The notes under the pieces: model-generated
What the model was told of the DNA's origin: nothing
What the model saw: the letters and a program-made list of their open reading frames with translations, nothing else
Database searches by the model: none
Shown here: in pieces, positions 1 to 9,230 of the stretch
How positions within the stretch are numbered: position 1 is the stretch's first letter
Layout: every line of letters begins with the position of its first letter
DNA from: JAAYYM01 sp964638005
GTDB lineage: Bacteria > Bacillota > Clostridia > Lachnospirales > Lachnospiraceae
Length of the DNA stretch: 64,000 nucleotides
NCBI GenBank assembly: GCA_964638005.1
Contig: CAZWXS010000004.1
Coordinates: forward strand, 43,398 to 107,397
Direction of reading: 5' to 3'
Program-made: the position numbers and the translations under genes

Positions 1-168
1 TTAGGTATAGGGTTTCGTTTGACATGAGAATGAGGAGCTCCTATCGTTTTTTTGTTTTGTTGAAGCTTGAAAAATGAGGAAGGAAAAGTTGGGGCTTGGG
101 TGGATGGGGATAGTATGTGTGGGTTTTGGGGGGATTATGCATGAAGGTGTGGTGGTGGGGAGATGGAC
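1..168. other. G-rich, C-poor stretch at the window edge, no gene seen
   Basis: The plus strand here is extremely rich in G and poor in C, with runs of three to six G between 91 and 133 that could form a G-quadruplex. A 66-codon open frame (74-274) crosses it but runs into the hairpin element and has no protein-like composition, so I do not call a gene. Confidence 0.5.
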
Positions 169-316
169 GTTATCTGCGAACGTAAGGGTGAGCCGGGAAA
201 TCCAAAGGGATTTCCCGGCTCATCCTTGCGTTCCAATGAACAAAAAGAATAAAGGCCCGGTGCTTGAATGCTAGCATTCAGACGCCGTGCCTTTACTCTT
301 TTTGTTCGCAGATAAC
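169..316 (-). terminator. Nested hairpin element downstream of the histidine kinase gene
   Basis: Two large hairpins stand side by side: 178-233, whose arms include TGAGCCGGGAAATCC around an AAA loop, and 238-307, whose arms GAACAAAAAGA and TCTTTTTGTTC enclose GAATGCTAGCATTC. A 13-base inverted repeat (GTTATCTGCGAAC at 169-181, its complement at 304-316) can close both into a three-way junction. The element ends four bases before the stop of the histidine kinase gene, so on the minus strand it is placed to terminate that transcript. It is far larger than a simple terminator and may be a small dispersed repeat. Confidence 0.6.
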
Positions 317-319
317 TGC

Positions 320-2773
320 TTATCGGGTTGAAAATTCTTTAACTAATATTCCTCTCATATCTTTGATGTCGAATGGTTTGCTTAAGTGGTAGTTCATTCC
401 GCTTTCCATTGATTTTGTGATGTCTTCTGTGAAGGCGTTTGCGGTCATGGCTACTATGGGGATGGTTTTGGAGTCGGGGCGGTTGGCGGTGCGGATTTCT
501 TTGGCTAGCATCAGACCGTCTTTTTTTGGCATCATGATGTCTGTGAAAATGATGTCGTAGTTGCCTGCAGGCATGTTTAGATATTTTTCGAGGGCTTCTT
601 CTCCGTCGTAGGCTTTGTCACAGGTTAAGCCCATTGACATCAGGTTGTACTCTGCTATTTCCATGTTGACGGTGTTGTCTTCCACTAGCAGCACGTGCTT
701 TCCTTGTATCAGTATTGTTTCAAGTCCTGTTTCGGCAATACACTGCTGGTATCTTGCAAAGCTTTCTGATGACTCGTCCACTACATCGGCATCCAATGTA
801 ACCGTTACTCTGGTTCCGTGCTCCGGTTCACTCTCAATCTCTATTCCTCCATGCATCAGATCGACCAAGCTCTTTGTGATTGGGAGTCCGAGTCCTGTTC
901 CGCTGTAAAGTGCTCGGGCAACTTCCGCCCGTTCAAAAGGAACAAATGCACTCTTTAAAAACTCCGCACTCATTCCGATGCCATTATCCTCAATCACCAT
1001 ACTAATTCGAATTCTGTCTTTATCTAATGTCCTATACTCACACCGATAATCGACCCTTCCTCCCGGTCTGGTGTATTTCACGGCATTTGTCAGCAGATTG
1101 ATCAATACTTGCTTGACTCGTCCCGTATCTGCGAATATGTATGGCATTTCTCTGCTGCAGATACATGTGTAGGTGATACCTTTCTCGTCTGCCATCGGTG
1201 CTATGATGGAATGCAAATACTCCTGCAATTCTTCAAATGACATTATATTTCTTCGCAGCTCTATGCTTCCGCTTTCGATCTTCGCCATATCCAAAACATC
1301 ATTGATTAATCCTGATAAATGATTAACTGACATAATGGCATCATCCAACATCCTGTCATGCGCCAATTCCGGTCTTTGGTGCATGATGTCCAGGATTCCC
1401 TTGATTCCGTTGAGAGGTGTTCGCATTTCATGCGACATATGTGCCAGAAAATCCTGCTTTGCCTTTCCTGCAGCCTTGGCCTCTAACAGAGCATTTTTAA
1501 GCTCTGCCTCCGCTACCTTGTCATGAGTAATATCCAAAGTCATAACCAGATAATAGGGATGCTTGCCTTTTTCATTCTCTACAGGAATAATCTTATGACG
1601 ATACCATATCTCCCTGCCGTTACGAAAAATCTTAGCTTCATAATTCAATTCATTTCTGCTCACGAACTTTGCCATCATATTCGGAAGGGATTTGATCGTA
1701 TCAAGATATTCATAACTGTCCGGATGATAACAGCCATATAAAATACTAACCAAATCCGCGATATCTCCATGCATCGGGAAACAAATCGCCTGCTTATGGT
1801 CTTCTTGGATCACATCATATGTATAATCATTAAAATCCAATGCCATCACATATACATATAGCTGATCTGTTGCCACATGCAGTTGATTGAGCAACATCCT
1901 GCTGGTAGTCATGCGGCTCTTTTCATTCTCGGCATTTCTCGTATAGGCAACTCCGATTACATCATCCGAATCAGGATCACGCAACAGTTTCATATAGGTT
2001 CTTACCCATAGGAACTCGTTTTCGCCTGTCTTACGACGGTACTCCATTTCCGCCTCACGTTCACCGGCCTCGAATAGGGTCAGCAGCTTATCGCGGCTAA
2101 AACACCTGCGAAACGCATCACGTTCCTCTTCATCTCCCAGACATTCCAAAATCTTCTCCAGACTTTCCTCGTAAACTACATTTTCCTGACAAAAAGGGGC
2201 TCCTTCCAGATTACTCCTATGAAACTCAATGATTCCGGTCGTCAGATTGACCTTCAAGGAAGACGGAATCGCCTGTGAAATGCCATCCAGATACCGCATT
2301 TCACGCTTGTACATCCGCTGTGTCTTTCGATATTGCTTCTCAAGCAATGTTCTTGTATTTTCTATTTTCGTAACATCTGTTATTATTGCAATGAAAATAG
2401 GCTTTTCGTATTCCGCTACCTGTAAAGGCAGACCTCGCAAATGATGACACTGTCGATTACCATCTTTGTCAAGAACATGATAATCAAAATCAACTGTCTC
2501 ACCTGTCCGAAGGGATTGCTGTACCAATCCCAATGCTTTCTTTTTGTCACTCATGGAAAACAGCTTTTTTTCACCATCTGCCATCAGTTCAAAATACTCT
2601 TCTCTTGCATATCCCAGCATACTAAAAAAACCGTCATTTACATATAAGTACCGAAGCTCATCATCAATCTCAAACACGCAAAGGCCACCCTGCATATTAT
2701 CTATGATTGTACGCATCGGTATCTGTTTCAGTAAATTGCCGATTTCCTGACTCTGAATATCGATATTATTCAT
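320..2773 (-). CDS. Cytoplasmic hybrid sensor histidine kinase / response regulator with PAS domains
   Basis: A phosphorelay sensor of about 817 residues. The N-terminal half holds PAS-like segments (clearest near residues 25-135; weaker ones near 165-285 and 295-425). The dimerisation/phospho-acceptor helix follows near 445 with the H-box FLAHMSHEMRTPLNG. The ATPase domain has NLLTNAVKY (N box), EDNGIGMS (G1) and GTGLGLPI (G2). A C-terminal receiver domain starts at HVLLVEDNTVNM, with phospho-acceptor Asp in FTDIMMPKKDG and the KP switch near the end. No membrane segment or signal peptide is visible, so it senses an internal signal. There is no HPt domain, so a separate phosphotransfer partner or direct output is expected. 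The ATG at 2773 is preferred to an upstream GTG because GGGG lies just before it. It is transcribed alone, divergent from the next gene. Confidence 0.9.
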   Translation of the reverse strand: MNNIDIQSQEIGNLLKQIPMRTIIDNMQGGLCVFEIDDELRYLYVNDGFFSMLGYAREEYFELMADGEKKLFSMSDKKKALGLVQQSLRTGETVDFDYHVLDKDGNRQCHHLRGLPLQVAEYEKPIFIAIITDVTKIENTRTLLEKQYRKTQRMYKREMRYLDGISQAIPSSLKVNLTTGIIEFHRSNLEGAPFCQENVVYEESLEKILECLGDEEERDAFRRCFSRDKLLTLFEAGEREAEMEYRRKTGENEFLWVRTYMKLLRDPDSDDVIGVAYTRNAENEKSRMTTSRMLLNQLHVATDQLYVYVMALDFNDYTYDVIQEDHKQAICFPMHGDIADLVSILYGCYHPDSYEYLDTIKSLPNMMAKFVSRNELNYEAKIFRNGREIWYRHKIIPVENEKGKHPYYLVMTLDITHDKVAEAELKNALLEAKAAGKAKQDFLAHMSHEMRTPLNGIKGILDIMHQRPELAHDRMLDDAIMSVNHLSGLINDVLDMAKIESGSIELRRNIMSFEELQEYLHSIIAPMADEKGITYTCICSREMPYIFADTGRVKQVLINLLTNAVKYTRPGGRVDYRCEYRTLDKDRIRISMVIEDNGIGMSAEFLKSAFVPFERAEVARALYSGTGLGLPITKSLVDLMHGGIEIESEPEHGTRVTVTLDADVVDESSESFARYQQCIAETGLETILIQGKHVLLVEDNTVNMEIAEYNLMSMGLTCDKAYDGEEALEKYLNMPAGNYDIIFTDIMMPKKDGLMLAKEIRTANRPDSKTIPIVAMTANAFTEDITKSMESGMNYHLSKPFDIKDMRGILVKEFSTR

Positions 2774-2872
2774 ATAACGCCCCACGCTTTTCTACAATAT
2801 CCCCTCTTTTGTTATTTTATCATATAATTCCCATGTATTACAATGAAATCTTAGTATTTTTTGGAAAGAATG

Positions 2873-2901
2873 TTGTAAAATAACAGAAAATTTACTATAC
2901 T
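2873..2901 (+). promoter_or_regulatory. Promoter of the cyclic-nucleotide-domain gene
   Basis: TTGTAA (2873-2878), a 17-base spacer and TATACT (2896-2901) form a sigma-A-type promoter about 40 bases before the start codon. GGAAGGAG precedes that ATG. Confidence 0.65.
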
Positions 2902-2941
2902 ATATGTTAGGGTTACCTTACAAAAAGGGAAGGAGTACATC

Positions 2942-5230
2942 ATGACAGGACAAAAACTCACGAAAGACACCGTGATACGGCAGGAAGGAGACCGTGATAC
3001 ACAATTCTGTATCATAGCCTCAGGCAGTGTCAAGGCTGTCAGCCAATTTTCAGAAATGATCCTTTCAAAAGGAGAAGTTCTGGGTATCTGCGAAACAGAC
3101 AACATCTACTACCCATTTGCGTACACTGCTCTCGAAGATACGACTTTATATGTCTATTCTTATACCTCACCTGCAGACATCGCTTCACTCATCGCCGAAA
3201 ATCCGGGAGCTGCAAGCATGATCACAGGAAGTTTTGCCGGTAAATGCTGTTCCTTTTTGGATGTCTATACATCTCTGCTGCAGGATTGTCAGAACCTGTA
3301 CGATTCAGCAGCCAGCCACTATGAAAAATATCAGGAGCTGTGCAGCATATTTCGCATCGAGCCTCAAGTTCTTCCGGGGCTTGGTCAATTAAACGAATTC
3401 ACGATTGATTCCGTTATGGATGACTGGCTGATAGACTACTACACCGCCCTTGGCACGACCACACAGGCACAGTGGAAACAGTTCTATGACGGGCGTCCGA
3501 ATGCCTGCGCCGGATTTATCATGAAAGCCAGTGCGGATATTCTATATATCCTGCCATTCTGCGAGCGTCTGCATCGTTATCTTGATATGATTTATGATTT
3601 ATTCTTAAGCGATTTTAATATGGATATCTTTACATACTATCTTGCTTTATATGAATCTGCCGAGAGTTCTTCTCCTGATTCGGATCTGTCTTCCATCAGG
3701 AACATCTTGGATTCCATCATCCTCGAGATCAATAACGAAACACATATCGAAAAGGAATTGATTGAAAGCCGAATGAAAGAATACCGTGAGACACTCGGAA
3801 CCAAAAGCACAAAGAGCTCCTCCGTAACTTCTGTGCTAAATGCAGAATCCATTGAAAAAGCCAAAGCATCACTCAATAACTCCATTGACACGATTACCGG
3901 CTACGCAGGCATTGCAGAAGTAGACGCGCGTCGATTCCGTACTCTGGTAAGACAATATACACAGACTGCAGATCGCAATGCCACCGATGACGAAACCAAG
4001 GAACTGCGCAAGCAGATTACGCTTCTGTTCTATGAGTGCTATCGTTCTGCTTTCTTTAAGAGTTTGAACGACGCTTCAATACCAACTGTTATTAAAATGT
4101 TTTTCTATTTCGGCTATGTGGATGAAGAGATCATCGGTCTCGAAAATGCCCTATACCTTTATGTATTGGCAGAAAAAATCACTCCCGATCCCGCCGGAAA
4201 TGTCTTTCTGCTCTATGATTGGCTGATTGAAATCTATCATGGCAGGAAAGAGCCGTGCATCAATGATCTGAACATTGACTATACCGCTTATCTGCATAAT
4301 CTGCGTGTCACCGGCAAGCTGACTGCGGATCAGGAAGCAGCGGCACTTCGTAATCATGAGCAGCGGGTCAATTTTGAGTTTGATAACATGTTCCGTCTGA
4401 CCAATAAAGTGACATTCGGCAGAATTACAACTTTCTGCCCCATACTGTCTGACCATAATCTGTACAAGCAGCTGGAAAATGCCTTTTTGTCTCCCGAAGC
4501 AATCCATCAGACTCTGAATGATATACGGGCCGTCGATTATTCGGCCTATTATCGAGAAACAATCTATACCAACTCTGATAAAGGTATCGCAAAAGAACTT
4601 GTACAAGCGGAAATACTGCCGGATATCATCCTGATGCCCAACATCGGCTCCAGAGGTGTCATGTGGCAGGAGATCACCGGACGTAAGCGCAGTTCGCCTG
4701 CCCGCATGATGATTTCGGTATTTTCTACGGAAGACCTCTATCCAACGATGGTTCGCCTGACCGGAGAGTTCCGATGGGAGTTATGCCGCCGCATCCAAGG
4801 TGTGCGCTGGAACGATATTTCAGAACGTTCCCTGACCAGTGATTACTGTGAATACCTGCAGACCTATAAGAAAAACCGTGATCTGTCTCCCGAAGCAAAG
4901 GACAAACTCAAATTGGCGCTTCAGAAGGCTCGTAACAGTTCCAAAGAGATGTTCGTGCGCGATTACATTGACTATGTGACCTTTGAAGGCGTCGGCTCAA
5001 TCCGCATGAACAAGCTGGCACGCTATATTCTCTTCAACTATTGTCCTTTCAGTAAAGCAGTCAGGGAAAGTATGGGTACGAATCCACTGTATAAGGACAT
5101 CATCGAACGATACAACAACAAGAACAAGCAGGCATTGCATCTGAATGATCTGGTACTTCAAAAGATGGCAAATGCAAAGATTGAAGTACCGGAGGAAATG
5201 CGGCTGCACAGAATGTTCCTGCAAATGTAA
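2942..5230 (+). CDS. Large protein with N-terminal cyclic-nucleotide-binding-like domain, unknown function
   Basis: 762 residues. Roughly residues 1-110 look like the Crp/cNMP-binding beta-roll (VIRQEGDRDTQFCIIASGSV, then SKGEVLGICE and ALEDTTLYVYSY), the fold that binds cyclic nucleotides or other small effectors. The remaining 650 residues are mostly helical and soluble; I recognise no enzyme or DNA-binding motif. In particular there is no C-terminal HTH, so it is not a Crp-type transcription factor. No signal peptide or membrane helix is visible, so it is probably cytoplasmic. Start: ATG after GGAAGGAG. It is monocistronic, with its own promoter and a strong terminator just downstream. The divergent histidine kinase may be functionally linked, but only position suggests that. 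Confidence 0.75.
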   Translation: MTGQKLTKDTVIRQEGDRDTQFCIIASGSVKAVSQFSEMILSKGEVLGICETDNIYYPFAYTALEDTTLYVYSYTSPADIASLIAENPGAASMITGSFAGKCCSFLDVYTSLLQDCQNLYDSAASHYEKYQELCSIFRIEPQVLPGLGQLNEFTIDSVMDDWLIDYYTALGTTTQAQWKQFYDGRPNACAGFIMKASADILYILPFCERLHRYLDMIYDLFLSDFNMDIFTYYLALYESAESSSPDSDLSSIRNILDSIILEINNETHIEKELIESRMKEYRETLGTKSTKSSSVTSVLNAESIEKAKASLNNSIDTITGYAGIAEVDARRFRTLVRQYTQTADRNATDDETKELRKQITLLFYECYRSAFFKSLNDASIPTVIKMFFYFGYVDEEIIGLENALYLYVLAEKITPDPAGNVFLLYDWLIEIYHGRKEPCINDLNIDYTAYLHNLRVTGKLTADQEAAALRNHEQRVNFEFDNMFRLTNKVTFGRITTFCPILSDHNLYKQLENAFLSPEAIHQTLNDIRAVDYSAYYRETIYTNSDKGIAKELVQAEILPDIILMPNIGSRGVMWQEITGRKRSSPARMMISVFSTEDLYPTMVRLTGEFRWELCRRIQGVRWNDISERSLTSDYCEYLQTYKKNRDLSPEAKDKLKLALQKARNSSKEMFVRDYIDYVTFEGVGSIRMNKLARYILFNYCPFSKAVRESMGTNPLYKDIIERYNNKNKQALHLNDLVLQKMANAKIEVPEEMRLHRMFLQM

Positions 5231-5252
5231 AAAAAGAGTTCCAAAAACTAAG

Positions 5253-5285
5253 AACGCCCCGCGTAATATCAGCGGAGCGTTTTTG
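5253..5285 (+). terminator. Rho-independent terminator between convergent genes
   Basis: Arms AACGCCCCGC and GCGGAGCGTT with a nine-base loop, followed by TTTTTG on the plus strand. It ends the cNMP-domain gene and sits against the 3' end of the PurF-like gene. Confidence 0.8.
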
Positions 5286-5292
5286 ATTGATT

Positions 5293-6735
5293 TTAATTGT
5301 TCTGTTTACATTTTTTACAGGAAGCGCAATCGCCTTCACCGTTCCAGCAATAGGTACACAACTTCTCCGGAGCAATGCCCACGGATTTCACCATATCATC
5401 CAGACGATGAAATCTTAATGTCGTAAAATTAAGCTGTTTACGAATCTCCTCCAGCATTTCGGCATAGTTCTGACTGTCCGGATTCGCATAATCCTTTAAC
5501 AGCTCATCGGAAACATTGTCACCCTCGCGCTTCTGAATAATGCGTCTGGTAATCAGATCCAGTTCCGAATTAGATCTTGAAAAATTCAGATATTTACAAC
5601 CGTATAACAATGGCGGACATGCGGGACGGATATGAACTTCCTTTGCTCCGCTGCGATACAGAAATTCTGTTGTCTCTCTGAGCTGGGTTCCGCGGACGAT
5701 GGAATCGTCTATGAGAAGCAAGCTCTTGTCTCGAATCAGTGCATCTACGGGAATCAACTTCATACGTGCAATCAGATTTCTCTGGCCCTGATCGGTCGGC
5801 ATGAAGGATCGCGGCCACGTCGGAGTATATTTGATGAATGGTCTGGCAAACGGAACGCCTGAACGGTTGGCATATCCGATTGCATGTGCGATACCGGAAT
5901 CCGGTACACCGGCTACGATATCCGGCTTGACATTGTCACGTCTTGCAAGCATATCGCCGCAGATATAACGCATCTCTTCAACATTGACTCCTTCATATGT
6001 AGATGTCGGGTAACCATAGTATATCCACAGGAAAGTACAGATCTTCATTTCTTCCTTCGGTGCACTGACAGTCTCACAGCTCTCGGGAGTCATAAATACA
6101 ATTTCCCCGGGACCCAATTCCCTAACATCCTGATAATCCAGATTGATATATGCAAAGCTTTCAAAGGAAACACAATATGCATCCTGCTTATGTCCGATTA
6201 CAAGAGGAGTCCTTCCATACAGGTCTCTTGCTGCATAGATGCCCTCCTGCGTCATGATCATAATGGTCATGGAACCGTCAATGATGCTCTGCGCGTATTG
6301 AATTCCCTCTATAATGCTGTCTTTTTGATTTATAATGGAAGCAACCAGTTCCGTCGGATTGATATAACTGCCGCTCATCTCCATGAATTGAGTCCTGCCG
6401 GAGGCAAATGCTTCATTGACCAGTTCGGTCACATTGTTGATCTTGCCAACCGTAGTAATCGCATAGCTGCCGAGATGGGATTGTACAAGCAATGGCTGCG
6501 GTTCGTAATCCGATATACAGCCAATTCCCAGATTGCCCTTCAATTCTCCTACATCGCGGTCAAATTTGGTACGAAACGGTGAGTTCTCGATGTTGTGAAT
6601 CGCACGGTCAAATCCTCGTTCTCCATATACTGCCATACCACCTCTTCTGGTTCCGAGATGTGAATGATAATCTGTTCCAAAAAACAGATCCAGTACACAA
6701 TCCGTCTTTTTTGCCACGCCAAATATTCCGCCCAT
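5293..6735 (-). CDS. Amidophosphoribosyltransferase-like (PurF family) protein lacking the glutaminase cysteine
   Basis: About 480 residues with the two-domain layout of PurF: an N-terminal Ntn-glutaminase-like half and a type I phosphoribosyltransferase half. The PRPP-binding motif is intact (LLLIDDSIVRGTQ, near residue 345), as is GVPDSGIAHAIG upstream. The glutaminase half is degraded: true PurF begins Met-Cys-Gly-Ile, with the cysteine as nucleophile, whereas this protein begins MGGIFG, and the usual His-Asn-Gly motif is replaced by TVGKINN. Ammonia release from glutamine is therefore not expected. The C-terminus is cysteine-rich (CTYCWNGEGDCASCKKC), recalling Fe-S cluster ligands of some PurF proteins. 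Start: the second ATG (6735) is seven bases after AGAGG and aligns with the PurF N-terminus. It may use free ammonia, another amine, or act as a regulator. The purEMD genes lie 22 kb away. Confidence 0.8.
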   Translation of the reverse strand: MGGIFGVAKKTDCVLDLFFGTDYHSHLGTRRGGMAVYGERGFDRAIHNIENSPFRTKFDRDVGELKGNLGIGCISDYEPQPLLVQSHLGSYAITTVGKINNVTELVNEAFASGRTQFMEMSGSYINPTELVASIINQKDSIIEGIQYAQSIIDGSMTIMIMTQEGIYAARDLYGRTPLVIGHKQDAYCVSFESFAYINLDYQDVRELGPGEIVFMTPESCETVSAPKEEMKICTFLWIYYGYPTSTYEGVNVEEMRYICGDMLARRDNVKPDIVAGVPDSGIAHAIGYANRSGVPFARPFIKYTPTWPRSFMPTDQGQRNLIARMKLIPVDALIRDKSLLLIDDSIVRGTQLRETTEFLYRSGAKEVHIRPACPPLLYGCKYLNFSRSNSELDLITRRIIQKREGDNVSDELLKDYANPDSQNYAEMLEEIRKQLNFTTLRFHRLDDMVKSVGIAPEKLCTYCWNGEGDCASCKKCKQNN

Positions 6736-6913
6736 GTCCATTCCTCTTTCTTATGAATTATATATCGATTCGTTCCGACATGAATAATCATACCATCATG
6801 TATCATTGAATGCAATTTAAAAGAAATTGTTTTAGGCAAAAAATTTATGAGAAGATAGCGTTGTCATACAATTCGTGCTATACTTGATATATTCTTCGGT
6901 AAAGGAGTCAGTC

Positions 6914-8470
6914 ATGGACAATCATACAAAACGACTACGCTTCGAGCCATTTGTGCTCTTATTTGCAATCTGTATGCTCATCAGTGTTGCTTTGGACGGC
7001 ACAAGAGAGGATCTGCGTTCAGGCATTACTCTTATTCTGCTCACCGCAGTCCTGTTAGGCGTATGGGCACTTCGCAAATCGCTTCCGCTTAATTGGATTA
7101 CAATCACCATAGGTCTTGGCATTTTAGTCAAGATTGCTTATATTCTCTATACTCCGGTATGGTGCAGACAGCATGATGTCATCGACTTTGGTGCTGTGGA
7201 GGGTCATGCGGCATATATTGAATATCTGCTCAACAACAAAGCTCTGCCTGACTTTGATCCGCGTGAGAGATGGGCATTCTTTCAGCCTCCCCTGCATCAT
7301 ATCATTGCAGCCGTCTGGATGAAAATCTATACCAAATTCGGCATCCCGATTCAGCAGGTACGCGAGAATGTTCAGGTATTGACGCTCTTTTACACTTGTT
7401 CCGTCACTCTCTTCTCATACTATATCTTCAAGGAATTCGACTTGAAAAAATGGGGTATGAGGATCGCCTGCATGATTATGGCTTTCTCTCCCGTATTCAT
7501 ATTGATGTCGGGGAGTATCAACAACGACGCTCTCTGTATTGCTCTGCAGGTGGCGGCAATCTATTTTTCCATCAGATGGTATAAAGAACCCAAGCTGTGG
7601 TTCATCCTTCTGACCGCAGTCTGCATCGGCGGTTCGATGATGGCAAAACTTTCGGGCGGCGCCGTTGCTCCTGCCGTACTTGCAATCTTTATCCTGAAGC
7701 TGTTGACTGTTCCGGTCGATGATGATACGTCCGCATCTGTTGCTCCAAACGGCTTTCATATACGATATTTCTTCTCTAACCTGAAAGCCTACATTCTGCA
7801 GTTTGTCTCATTTGCCATAGTCTGCTTTCCGCTTGGCCTATGGTCACCGATCAGAAACAAAGTGCTGTTCGATGTTCCGTTTAATTTCACACCGCCTGTC
7901 GGAGAAGGACTCGAGCAGTATTCCCTGTTGCAGCGGCTCCTCGACCTGCGTCTGAACAGTGTCTATCCGGCCATGATCAATAACGGGGATGCTTATGATG
8001 AATATAATATCTTTCTGGCACTTGTAAAAACTTCATTGTTTGGTGAATATAACTTTGGCAATACTGATCCGCTCGTCAACCCATTTGCCATCCTTCTTTT
8101 CATAATAACGGTTCTGTTGATTACCTCGGCGCTGATTGCGACCCTCTATTTCTGTCTCAGCAGAAAGTCGCCTCTGTCATCGGAATGGAAGATATTTTGG
8201 GGCGTCTTCTATCTCACTCAGGTGTTCGTATATTTCAGTTTTGCATTTAAGCAGTTGTATTTCAGTTCTCAGGATTTTCGTTATATCGCGGGAATTCTCG
8301 TTCCGGAATCTCTGTTTCTCGGCATGCTTGCCGACAAGCTTGATCCCGGCGGAGACATAGATACAGGCATCTCTTCCAAGCGGCGAAGTCTTATGTTCTT
8401 TACCCTGCTGACCTGTGCGGAGCTCTTTGCACTTTGTTCATTCTGCCTCTACATCGGTATCGGATTATAA
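6914..8470 (+). CDS. GT39-like integral membrane glycosyltransferase
   Basis: About 518 residues and strongly hydrophobic, with many predicted membrane helices spread over the whole length. It resembles the ArnT/PMT (GT39) class, which transfers sugars from polyprenyl-phosphate donors outside the membrane. Family-like features are an early extracytoplasmic loop with acidic residues (IDFGAVEGHAAYIEYLL), the conserved-type segment FFQPPLHHIIAAVW near residue 115, and SGSINNDALCIAL typical of the following loop. The ATG at 6914 follows AAAGGAG and is preferred to an upstream in-frame ATG at 6875. The gene stands alone between the divergent PurF-like gene and the convergent sigF, so its acceptor cannot be inferred from context. 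Confidence 0.75.
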   Translation: MDNHTKRLRFEPFVLLFAICMLISVALDGTREDLRSGITLILLTAVLLGVWALRKSLPLNWITITIGLGILVKIAYILYTPVWCRQHDVIDFGAVEGHAAYIEYLLNNKALPDFDPRERWAFFQPPLHHIIAAVWMKIYTKFGIPIQQVRENVQVLTLFYTCSVTLFSYYIFKEFDLKKWGMRIACMIMAFSPVFILMSGSINNDALCIALQVAAIYFSIRWYKEPKLWFILLTAVCIGGSMMAKLSGGAVAPAVLAIFILKLLTVPVDDDTSASVAPNGFHIRYFFSNLKAYILQFVSFAIVCFPLGLWSPIRNKVLFDVPFNFTPPVGEGLEQYSLLQRLLDLRLNSVYPAMINNGDAYDEYNIFLALVKTSLFGEYNFGNTDPLVNPFAILLFIITVLLITSALIATLYFCLSRKSPLSSEWKIFWGVFYLTQVFVYFSFAFKQLYFSSQDFRYIAGILVPESLFLGMLADKLDPGGDIDTGISSKRRSLMFFTLLTCAELFALCSFCLYIGIGL

Positions 8471-8494
8471 ACGTGTACAATTGTCTGTCATAAA

Positions 8495-8523
8495 AATGCG
8501 AAGCCTACATCAGGCTTCGCATT
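8495..8523. terminator. Bidirectional terminator between the GT39-like gene and sigF
   Basis: Twelve-base perfect arms AATGCGAAGCCT and AGGCTTCGCATT with a five-base loop. A-rich sequence on the left and T-rich on the right suit both directions. The sigF stop codon lies inside the hairpin. Confidence 0.8.
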
Positions 8524-9230
8524 CTTAATAAGATCTTCTTTTCCAAGCGGCTGACCTGCACCTGACTGATGCCCATCTCTCCCGCCACCTCTGTCTGTGT
8601 ACGATTATAAAAATATCTTAAGAGGATCAGCCTGCGTTCTGTACTCTCCAGATGTTCCATCAGCTGCTTCAAGACCATATGATTGAGCAGTTTTTCCGTT
8701 TCCTTATCCCCACCGCTTTCTGTCGTTGCAACCTTATCAATCAAATAGACCTGACTCCCATCACTTCCATAGATTGGCTTATAGATGGATTCCACTTCCG
8801 CATTGGCTTCCGTCACCATGATAACCTCCTCAAGCGACAAGCCTGTTTCTTCTGCGATCTCCTGCAGTGTCACATCCCGTCCCAGCCGATAAGTCAGCTG
8901 TTCTGTCGCACTCTTGACCTTCCAACCGTTTTCCTTGATGGAGCGGCTGATCTTGACCATTCCGTCATCCCTAAGGAATCTCTTGATCTCTCCCTGTATC
9001 ATAGGAACCGCATACGTCGAGAATTTCACGTCAAACGAACAGTCAAACTTATCAATGGCCTTGATCAGTCCTATGACACCTACCTGAAACAAATCCTCCG
9101 CCTCCTGTCCTCTGTTCAGAAAACGTCTGACAATGCAATGCACAAGTCCCAGATTGCTCTCTATCAGTTCCTCTCTCGCTTCTTTATCCCCTTGGTGTGA
9201 TCTTTCAATCAAGGCAATTAAGTCGCTCAT
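8505..9230 (-). CDS. sigF: Sporulation sigma factor sigma-F
   Basis: A 241-residue sigma-70-family factor directing RNA polymerase to forespore-specific genes early in sporulation. Region 2 is present (VGVIGLIKAIDKFD, then FSTYAVPMIQGEIKRFLRD), as are region 3 and a region 4 HTH at the C-terminus (MGISQVQVSRLEKKIL). The length fits SigF. It is the third gene of spoIIAA-spoIIAB-sigF. Its ATG lies inside the end of spoIIAB (26-base overlap) behind GGGG, which suggests coupled translation that keeps sigma and anti-sigma in proportion. By the known mechanism SpoIIAB holds it inactive until SpoIIAA releases it. Confidence 0.95.
   Translation of the reverse strand: MSDLIALIERSHQGDKEAREELIESNLGLVHCIVRRFLNRGQEAEDLFQVGVIGLIKAIDKFDCSFDVKFSTYAVPMIQGEIKRFLRDDGMVKISRSIKENGWKVKSATEQLTYRLGRDVTLQEIAEETGLSLEEVIMVTEANAEVESIYKPIYGSDGSQVYLIDKVATTESGGDKETEKLLNHMVLKQLMEHLESTERRLILLRYFYNRTQTEVAGEMGISQVQVSRLEKKILLRMRSLM

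Noticed and set aside
74..274. 66-codon plus-strand open frame at the left edge
   Set aside because: Lies in extreme G-rich sequence and runs into the hairpin element; no ribosome binding site or protein-like composition.
1..3000. dif site near the skew reversal
   Set aside because: No 28-base sequence resembling the Firmicutes dif consensus was seen in this part.
5884..6582. 232-codon plus-strand open frame
   Set aside because: Antisense shadow of the PurF-like gene, which has clear family motifs.
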